NCBI GenBank assembly: GCA_023436175.1
Contig: JAEZKE010000111.1
Location: 1-19,778, forward strand
Direction of reading: 5' to 3'
Source of the DNA: Methanobacteriota archaeon
GTDB taxonomy: Archaea; Methanobacteriota; Methanobacteria; Methanobacteriales; Methanobacteriaceae
DNA: 19,778 bases
Under the pieces are notes generated by a model, which did not search any database, had not been told where the DNA came from, and worked only from the letters and a program-made list of their open reading frames with translations. Made by a program: the position numbers and the translations under genes. Positions 14,143-19,778 of this stretch are shown here, piece after piece; the first letter of the stretch is position 1, and each line of letters begins with the position of its first letter.

Positions 14143-16038
14143 GTGGAACTTACAAAAATCAAAGGCATCGGTGATAAACTAGCAAAGAAAATCGTTGACA
14201 GTTTTGGCAGCGAGGAGAACTTGCAGGCTGCAATCAGTAACTTCGAAGTTGATAAAATTTCAGGAATTGAAGGTGTAAGTCAGGCTAAAGCTATAGAAAT
14301 AATAAATGATGCTTTAGGTAATCCAAGGGAAGAATTTTTAAAAACTGAACAGGTCGTTCAAATTTATGATGATATAATTGCAAGAATTCTTAGGTATGCC
14401 AGTACCAAATATGGAAAAAACAGGGTTCTTTTAATCAGCCCCACGAAGGATACTGCTAAGATTCAGGAAAATTTAGATTTTGTAATGAACGCAAAGGAAA
14501 CTGTATCAAAGCTTCCAGTTGATGAAATCAACAATCTTCTTAAAAAAGTAAATCTATCTGGAAAAGAGAAGCCAAAATATGATCCAACAAGAGCAATACT
14601 TGTAGAAACAAGAGAAGATTATAACCGGCTTATGGATATGAATTTACACCAGTATTGTACTATTATCACTGCAGAAGAGTTAGAAAGCCTTGATGATTAC
14701 GAATTTGTAGTTTACATATTTTCTACAGGGCAAATAGAACTTGATGATGCTTATAACATTGCCATGGTAACAGGAGATTCTTTAGACTTTGAGATTGTTC
14801 CTGAAACTGTTCTTTCATATTATTATATAAATTACGATCTTCTCCATAATGTTTTGAAAATTAAAAACATTTTAGGGCGCAAATCAGCGATTGGAGAAGT
14901 TATAGAAATTTTTAACTCTCTGGAATTAGATAAAGTTGATGAAAGCATATTCGACGCAAGCGTTGAAGATGCCAAGAAAAACGCTGATGAAAAGCTTAAA
15001 GAAAGTATAAAACAGGTTGATCTTAAAGGAGATGAAGTTTTAGCCCTTATGAATGAAGGAATGCCTGCTAAAATCCAGAGCATATTTGATAAAGTGATAA
15101 AAGAAGCCAGGGATGAAATTAAAGATAAAACTGGATGTTCATTTGATCCATTCATTCAAAAGTACCCAATTGAAATAGATTATCAGGAACTTGAAAGAGT
15201 TAAAAAACAGGAAATAGCAAGACAGCACATCAATACTTTTGATAAAAAAGTAAAAGCTGCATCACGACTCTCAACACTTAAAGAAGGAATTGAAGCAGAG
15301 ATTCAGGAAATTTTAGAATTTGATTATGAATTTGCACTTGGATGTTTTGCATATTACTACAATTTAAATGCACCAAAAATAGGGGATGAATTCAATTTTA
15401 AAGGTGGAATACATCTCAATTTAGCGCTTGAAAAAGAAATTAATGCTCAAAAGATCGATTACTTCCTGAAAACTCCTGAAAATGTAGCTCTTTTAACTGG
15501 AGCAAACAGCGGTGGTAAAACAACACTCCTTGAGACCCTTGCCCAAATTTCCATAATGGCACAGATGGGACTTCCTGTTTGTGCAGAAGAAGCCACAGTC
15601 AAACTCATTGATGAAGTGTATTTCTTCTCAAAGAAACGTTCACTTGATGCAGGAGCATTTGAATCATTCCTCAACACATTCATGCCAGTGGTAATTACAG
15701 ACACCCACAAATTGGTTTTACTTGATGAATTAGAAGCAATTACCGAACTTGAGGCTGCAGTTAAAATAATTGCAAGCTTTATTGATTTAATAAAAGATTC
15801 TAATTCCTATGCAGTTATTGTAACCCATATGGCGCGGGAAATAATGAAATATATTCAAGTTAGAGTTGATGGAATTGAGGCAAAGGGCCTTGATGATAAC
15901 TACAATTTAATTGTAGATAGAACCCCTAAAATGAATTACCTTGCAAAAAGTACGCCAGAATTGATCCTTCGAATGATTTACCAGAAGTCCGATGGAAAAT
16001 TAAAGGATATCTATGGGCAGATACTGGAGAAATTTTAA
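14143..16038 (+). CDS. MutS-family ATPase with N-terminal helix-hairpin-helix (archaeal MutS2/MutS5-like)
   Basis: A 631-residue DNA-binding ATPase of the MutS superfamily. Residues 1-58 hold two helix-hairpin-helix motifs (TKIKGIGDKLAKKI and DKISGIEGVSQAKAIEI), which bind DNA backbone non-specifically. A long helical lever/clamp region follows (about 230-400). The ATPase at about 445-600 has Walker A GANSGGKTT (453-461), signature region SLDAGAFESF (500-509), Walker B LVLLDEL (524-530) and the switch His562 (VTHM). The MutS1 mismatch-reading domain and the Smr nuclease tail of bacterial MutS2 are absent. A role at branched DNA, recombination intermediates or stalled ribosomes (as for some MutS2 proteins) is possible; canonical mismatch repair is unlikely. 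Start is GTG at 14143, with GGTGAT at 14132-14137 five bases before it. Confidence 0.92.
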   Translation: MELTKIKGIGDKLAKKIVDSFGSEENLQAAISNFEVDKISGIEGVSQAKAIEIINDALGNPREEFLKTEQVVQIYDDIIARILRYASTKYGKNRVLLISPTKDTAKIQENLDFVMNAKETVSKLPVDEINNLLKKVNLSGKEKPKYDPTRAILVETREDYNRLMDMNLHQYCTIITAEELESLDDYEFVVYIFSTGQIELDDAYNIAMVTGDSLDFEIVPETVLSYYYINYDLLHNVLKIKNILGRKSAIGEVIEIFNSLELDKVDESIFDASVEDAKKNADEKLKESIKQVDLKGDEVLALMNEGMPAKIQSIFDKVIKEARDEIKDKTGCSFDPFIQKYPIEIDYQELERVKKQEIARQHINTFDKKVKAASRLSTLKEGIEAEIQEILEFDYEFALGCFAYYYNLNAPKIGDEFNFKGGIHLNLALEKEINAQKIDYFLKTPENVALLTGANSGGKTTLLETLAQISIMAQMGLPVCAEEATVKLIDEVYFFSKKRSLDAGAFESFLNTFMPVVITDTHKLVLLDELEAITELEAAVKIIASFIDLIKDSNSYAVIVTHMAREIMKYIQVRVDGIEAKGLDDNYNLIVDRTPKMNYLAKSTPELILRMIYQKSDGKLKDIYGQILEKF

Positions 16039-16135
16039 ATTTTTATTTTTAAATAAATTGATAAGGTTTTGAAAGCCTGGAAAATTTTATAAAAAAATAA
16101 AATGGAATGAAGTTTAAGATATCATTGAACCTTTT

Positions 16136-16172
16136 AAGTTATTTAAGGCCAAAAAACTTTTGAATAACTAAA
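16136..16172. terminator. Terminator region between convergent MutS-like and glycosyltransferase genes
   Basis: AGTTATT and AATAACT form a 7-bp inverted repeat around an A-run/T-run that reads as TTTTTT on the minus strand; it overlaps the last codons of the minus-strand gene. The plus-strand gene ends in its own T-rich stretch at about 16039-16051. Confidence 0.45.
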
Positions 16173-18489
16173 CTATTTCTGATTCAATCTGAGAACCTAT
16201 CTCCCTATCTTCTTCATCCATATCTTCACATCCTCTGTGATGGGTTTTCGCCCAATGTCTTTCTTTCCGTGTAACCATCCCTGCAAAAGCAGTAAGGAAT
16301 AAAGGTACAAGATATAGACAATAAGCCCAGTATTCCAAAGATCTATAAATTATTACATGAGGAAGTGCCTTTTCCCTGTATAGGCCAATGAACAAAGCTG
16401 GGAAAAATGCAATTGTTGATAATATACCTATGACTACTGGAGCTCCGAAGTAGAAATGCGCAATATTTCCTATTTGAAGTATAAATACTGCATACCCTAT
16501 CATCACAAATGCAATAAGCAGAAGGAAGAAGAGCTGTTCTATAGAATTTATCTTCTTATAAAGAGGAATGGGTGCATTCATTATTTTTGTAAGATAAACA
16601 AATAGTGTTTCAAGGTTTCCTGTTGCCCACCGAATTCTCTGCCTAAAGAAAAGACTCCACTGAGGTACTGCTTCCTGATAAACAACAGCTTCTCCACAGT
16701 AACGAATTTTGTAACCATTCATAATGAGTTTAACACTCATGTTCAGATCTTCTGTAACTGCAAATCCATCCCATCCTCCAATCTCTTTTATAGCTTTTTT
16801 TGTAGCTATCTGGCCATTACCTCCTAAAAATGCATTTTTACCCATTATATCCTTTGCCCGAAGTATTACATTTCCAAATACTGCAAATTCAATTTCCTGC
16901 ATGGTTGTTAAAAGGTTCTCATTACTGTTGTACATTCGAACTCGGGACTGCACACCTTCCACACCATCTTCATTTAAGTAAGGTATTATTTTCTTCAGGA
17001 AACTAGGCCAAACACGAGCATCAGCATCAAAAACAGCTATTATCTCACCTTTACAGAGTTCCAACCCATCATTGAGTACATAACCCTTGCCTTTTCCTGA
17101 GCGCGGAGGTTTTCTAGTCACTATTTTCAAAAATTTAAACTTTTTCTTGAGTTCACTTAATATAGTACCTGTTTTATCTGTAGAACCATCGTTTATAACA
17201 ATTATCTCATAGTTTCGTCTGCCTTCTGTATGATAATCAAGTTTTGAAAGGGTTTCAACACACCGAGTTATTGTATGCTCTTCGTTATGGGCAGGGATCA
17301 TTATACTTACAAATGGCATTTCATCAAAAGCCACAACAGGGCTCTGTTCTTTAAGGCTAACAACTGCAAGCAGGACACCATACATTGCAGGTATGAACAA
17401 TAGATATTCAAGCCAGGTCATACTCCATGTTACCAAACTATAGATAATAAATGAAATAATCACAGCTGAGACAAAGAAAACACCAGTTTTTTCTATTTTA
17501 AGCTCATCAGATTTCTCGTTTATTTTATTTTGGATATTTGTAACTTTTTCTATATCACTCTGGTGCTTACTGAGTGCCATCTCAATGGTTGCATAAAGTT
17601 CTGCTTCTTCAATCGGTTTTATCAAATAACCATAGGGGGATGTTTTCCTGGCGCGTTTAACTGTTTCACCATCTGCATATGCAGTAGTATAAATAATTGG
17701 AATATTAAGTCCCATCAAGGTTTCAGCAGCGATAATACCATCCACCTTACCAGCGAGTACTATATCCATAAGTATAAGGTCTGGCTGAATAGTACATGCT
17801 TTTTGAATGGCTAATTCGCCCGATGAAACAGTTTCAGGTACGGAGTAACCAAGATCTTCAAGTTTAAATTTTAGATCAAGCGCAGTGATACTCTCATCTT
17901 CCACCACCATAATAACTGGTTTTAAGTCATCCCTGATTGCATCAACAGGAGTTTGTATAGGTATAATTTCACCAGTGAGATTTTCTGCTTGAGGTGATGC
18001 AGGATCCAGTAATTCAGGAATTAAAGTACATGCTCTCGGACGTTCCCCATCCATATATACTCCTATTTTACCTTTCAAATGCTCACGTGTTGGATTCTCA
18101 ATTTCATCTATTTCTTCCATGTAATTTCTGTGCCTTTCAAGGGTAATCTCAATAGTATTGTAAAGTTTTTTGGGTTCAAAAGGTTTTACAAGATAACCAG
18201 AGGCCGGATTTTCCTTTGCACGTTGAATAGTAGCTTTATCCGAATGAGAAGTTAAATAAAGAACTGGTATTTCCAGTGCTAGTATACTTTTTGAGGCATC
18301 GATACCATCAATACTACCATTTAAGATTATATCCATCAAAACAAGATCAGGCCGGAGTTCTGCAGCCAGTTTAACAGCCTCTTCACCGTCTGAAACTATT
18401 CCAAGCACCCTATAACCATAATCTTCTAATTTTAACTTTATATCCATCGCAATTATACTCTCATCCTCAACTATTAGGATGTCTACCAT
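16168..18489 (-). CDS. Two receiver domains fused to a membrane family-2 glycosyltransferase
   Basis: 773 residues. Receiver 1 (3-120): acidic pair E8/D9, phospho-acceptor D53, T80, K102. Receiver 2 (191-310): E197/D198, D242, T269, K291. Both sites are complete and the two are clearly a tandem duplication. A linker and two membrane helices (about 335-378) lead to a GT2 catalytic domain (390-630) with D434 (NDGSTD), D488-A-D490, TED (579-581) and QRIRW (617-621), the QxxRW motif of processive cellulose, chitin, hyaluronan and PgaC-type synthases. Three or more membrane helices (650-740) and an acidic tail follow. It would polymerise a sugar nucleotide on the inner face and export the chain. 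Phosphorylation of the receivers would then control synthesis directly. GGAGG five to six bases before ATG and a TATA-like box at 18543-18552 support the start. Confidence 0.95.
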   Translation of the reverse strand: MVDILIVEDESIIAMDIKLKLEDYGYRVLGIVSDGEEAVKLAAELRPDLVLMDIILNGSIDGIDASKSILALEIPVLYLTSHSDKATIQRAKENPASGYLVKPFEPKKLYNTIEITLERHRNYMEEIDEIENPTREHLKGKIGVYMDGERPRACTLIPELLDPASPQAENLTGEIIPIQTPVDAIRDDLKPVIMVVEDESITALDLKFKLEDLGYSVPETVSSGELAIQKACTIQPDLILMDIVLAGKVDGIIAAETLMGLNIPIIYTTAYADGETVKRARKTSPYGYLIKPIEEAELYATIEMALSKHQSDIEKVTNIQNKINEKSDELKIEKTGVFFVSAVIISFIIYSLVTWSMTWLEYLLFIPAMYGVLLAVVSLKEQSPVVAFDEMPFVSIMIPAHNEEHTITRCVETLSKLDYHTEGRRNYEIIVINDGSTDKTGTILSELKKKFKFLKIVTRKPPRSGKGKGYVLNDGLELCKGEIIAVFDADARVWPSFLKKIIPYLNEDGVEGVQSRVRMYNSNENLLTTMQEIEFAVFGNVILRAKDIMGKNAFLGGNGQIATKKAIKEIGGWDGFAVTEDLNMSVKLIMNGYKIRYCGEAVVYQEAVPQWSLFFRQRIRWATGNLETLFVYLTKIMNAPIPLYKKINSIEQLFFLLLIAFVMIGYAVFILQIGNIAHFYFGAPVVIGILSTIAFFPALFIGLYREKALPHVIIYRSLEYWAYCLYLVPLFLTAFAGMVTRKERHWAKTHHRGCEDMDEEDREIGSQIESEIV

Positions 18490-19012
18490 ACCGACCCTCC
18501 ACTAAACAATGCAACAAATGTCATCATATTTTCATCACAAATGTTTATAACTATACCATGATTCTTGTGAAAAATGAATAGAAAAAGTGTGGTTAAACAG
18601 ATACTAATATTTATCGTATTTTCCAAGTTTTTATTACTAAATAACTGATTTGATATGACTTTGGCGGAAAATAACGCTAATTTACTTAGTTTTAATATCT
18701 TTTTTGATAACCTAATAAAAAATAGAATCATATTATACACTATTTAATGCGAATAGAAACACCTAATTCTAATATAAAAAGAATTATAATGATTTGAAAT
18801 TTGTTAAATACATTAAAAGTTCTATTTTTTGCAGTTCAAAAGAAATTTTTACCTGCTCCAATATAAATAATCTAATTAAATTATTACGATTAAATTTATA
18901 TTTATTACAAATCATAATTATCTTAGTAAAATATCTGTAGTTGAAGAAATTTTTGAGGTTGGAAAACACGTAGTATTTCTGAACCCAAAATAAAAAATTT
19001 TGAGGTTAAAAA
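18490..19012. other. Divergent intergenic region with promoters of the fusion gene and the MTH865-like gene
   Basis: 523 bp, very AT-rich. On the minus strand AGTTATAAAC (18543-18552) would start a leader of about 30 nt for the receiver-glycosyltransferase gene. On the plus strand ATTTATATTTATT (about 18893-18905) is a TATA candidate for the MTH865-like gene. TTTTGAGGTT occurs twice (about 18951 and 19000), the second as that gene's ribosome-binding region. No gene or strong repeat is visible in the rest. Confidence 0.5.
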
Positions 19013-19252
19013 ATGGGTATTGATGAAGAATTGTATGAAAAAATTGTTAATGCATTAAAAGGAGCAGATTTTCCGATAAACAGCTATGAAAAACTCATGG
19101 AATCCTTTCCAAAAGGTAGAGCAGGGACATGTAAAGCTCCAGGATTTGAATTAACAGTGGAAAATGCTGTAACCTCATTGGTAGACGAAGATTTTCCATT
19201 TAACAATGCAAAAGATGTAGCACATGTGGTAATTAAAAGAATAAGAAGATGA
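19013..19252 (+). CDS. MTH865-family small protein
   Basis: 79 residues, matching the MTH865-like family of methanobacterial proteins in length and in its two similar segments: GADFPINSYEKLMESFP (18-34) and DEDFPFNNAKDVAHVVI (58-74). The internal repeat of D-F-P-(I/F)-N suggests a duplicated helix-loop-helix unit; the known family fold has been described as EF-hand-like. The conserved TCK is present at 39-41. The protein is soluble with no signal peptide. Its biochemical role is not known. GAGGTTAAAAA just before the ATG is a good ribosome-binding site. It is monocistronic, with T-runs downstream at 19289-19294 and 19304-19310. Confidence 0.92.
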   Translation: MGIDEELYEKIVNALKGADFPINSYEKLMESFPKGRAGTCKAPGFELTVENAVTSLVDEDFPFNNAKDVAHVVIKRIRR

Positions 19253-19334
19253 TGGATAATGTAATTAATTCCTATTTAACTTAAACTGTTTTTTAAATAA
19301 TTATTTTTTTATTAAAATGAATATTAAGTAATTT
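19253..19334 (+). terminator. T-rich termination region after the MTH865-like gene
   Basis: Very AT-rich with six T at 19289-19294 and seven T at 19304-19310, enough for archaeal U-tract termination of the upstream gene. Confidence 0.55.
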
Positions 19335-19480
19335 TGCCTGCATACTAACTCACTGGTTCACAGGTAGTTCACCCTTTCCTCCCCGAGCAACCCTCGAAGC
19401 AGGCAGTCTGTCCAGTACTGGGTTTCTCCTATTCATTGAAGGCTCAGCCAACCTCGTAGAAGGACCGTAGGCACCAGTCA
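19335..19480. ncRNA. Unidentified GC-rich structured segment, probable RNA gene
   Basis: About 53% GC (78 of 146 bases counted) within strongly AT-rich flanks, with no ORF. In AT-rich archaea such islands are usually RNA genes. TGCCTGC (19335-19341) pairs with GCAGGCA (19399-19405) to close a domain containing CGAG (19384-19387)/CTCG (19393-19396). ACTGGT (19352-19357) can pair with ACCAGT (19473-19478), and CCAGTACTGG (19412-19421) is a palindrome. It lacks the SRP S-domain, RNase P core and tRNA signatures. It lies about 180 nt beyond the 5S 3' end, on the downstream side. The strand is not settled: no clear TATA box is placed correctly on either side. Confidence 0.6.
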
Positions 19481-19637
19481 AAATAATGATATGACAGTAA
19501 CTATTTTGTAATTTGTTAAGATAAGTGTTTTGTTATTAGGTATTCACGAATCCCCTATAAACTTTCAATTTTGTAAAATTATTATTAAATTAAGTAAAAT
19601 TATATCAGAAGAATTTAATTATTTTTAAAAATCTTAG
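19481..19637. other. Spacer between the RNA candidate and the 5S gene
   Basis: AT-rich. On the minus strand GTTTATAG with an A-rich upstream flank (about 19556-19563) is a weak TATA candidate that could drive the GC-rich RNA. Otherwise nothing is recognised. Confidence 0.35.
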
Positions 19638-19645
19638 AAAAAAAA
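19638..19645 (-). terminator. Oligo-T terminator of the 5S rRNA / rRNA operon
   Basis: Eight A on the plus strand read as U8 on the minus strand, about 18 nt after the 5S 3' end. This is the expected archaeal terminator for the transcription unit. Confidence 0.7.
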
Positions 19646-19662
19646 CGAGTTTGTAATTTTGA

Positions 19663-19778
<116 letters not shown>

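Noticed and set aside
14143..16038. Canonical MutS1 mismatch-repair protein
   Set aside because: It has no mismatch-recognition domain, a helix-hairpin-helix start, and is much shorter than MutS1; MutL is not nearby.
18483..18740. 85-aa minus-strand ORF before the receiver-glycosyltransferase gene
   Set aside because: It covers that gene's promoter and ribosome-binding site, is dominated by Leu/Ile/Phe/Lys/Asn as expected from AT-rich DNA, and has no start signal.
18784..18969. 61-aa minus-strand ORF
   Set aside because: Low-complexity AT-driven composition, no ribosome-binding site, and it overlaps the likely TATA box of the MTH865-like gene.
19335..19480. SRP RNA, RNase P RNA, tRNA or a known riboswitch
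   Set aside because: The SRP S-domain core, RNase P conserved regions, a tRNA T-loop and the TPP/cobalamin/FMN core motifs were looked for on both strands and not found; the element is also too short for SRP or RNase P RNA.

Overview
The window reads as chromosome of a methanogenic archaeon of the order Methanobacteriales, most likely a Methanobacterium-type organism. The evidence is the AT-rich sequence with GGTGAT/GGAGG ribosome-binding sites and TTTATATA-like TATA boxes, an archaeal-type tyrosyl-tRNA synthetase, an MTH865-family protein, a TauE-type transporter, a helix-hairpin-helix plus MutS-ATPase protein, a four-PAS soluble histidine kinase, and an archaeal 5S rRNA at the right edge.

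Layout. 1-395 is a dense array of short perfect hairpins. 570-1741 is a two-gene operon (tyrS plus a 66-aa protein). 1796-3014 holds an acidic hypothetical protein and thymidylate kinase, both on the minus strand. 3197-6302 holds a long U32-family protein and an Asn-rich lipoprotein. 6632-9287 holds a large-subunit catalase with a DJ-1-like C-terminal domain and a small ribbon-helix-helix regulator with a near-perfect autoregulatory site. 9356-11662 (minus) is the histidine kinase. 11663-12568 holds a possible small structured RNA and a frameshifted PRC-barrel gene. 12782-13591 (minus) is the TauE/SafE permease, followed by a relic of a second copy of its 5' end and a second hairpin array (13889-13983). 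14143-16038 is the MutS-like gene. 16168-18489 (minus) encodes two response-regulator receiver domains fused to a membrane processive family-2 glycosyltransferase. 19013-19252 is the MTH865-family gene. 19335-19480 is an unidentified GC-rich, structure-rich segment that is probably an RNA gene. From about 19663 to the edge lies the 3' part of a minus-strand 5S rRNA, so an rRNA operon probably continues to the right.

The most unusual items are: the receiver-receiver-glycosyltransferase fusion, which suggests phosphorelay control of exopolysaccharide synthesis acting directly on the synthase; the two hairpin arrays, in which stem length and a 3-nt loop are kept while the sequence varies; the GC-rich RNA candidate beside the 5S gene; and the catalase with Cys in place of the His that is crosslinked to the haem-ligand Tyr in E. 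coli HPII. The histidine kinase and the receiver-containing synthase are the only two-component parts here and could be partners, but they are not adjacent. All family assignments come from reading motifs; no database search was run.
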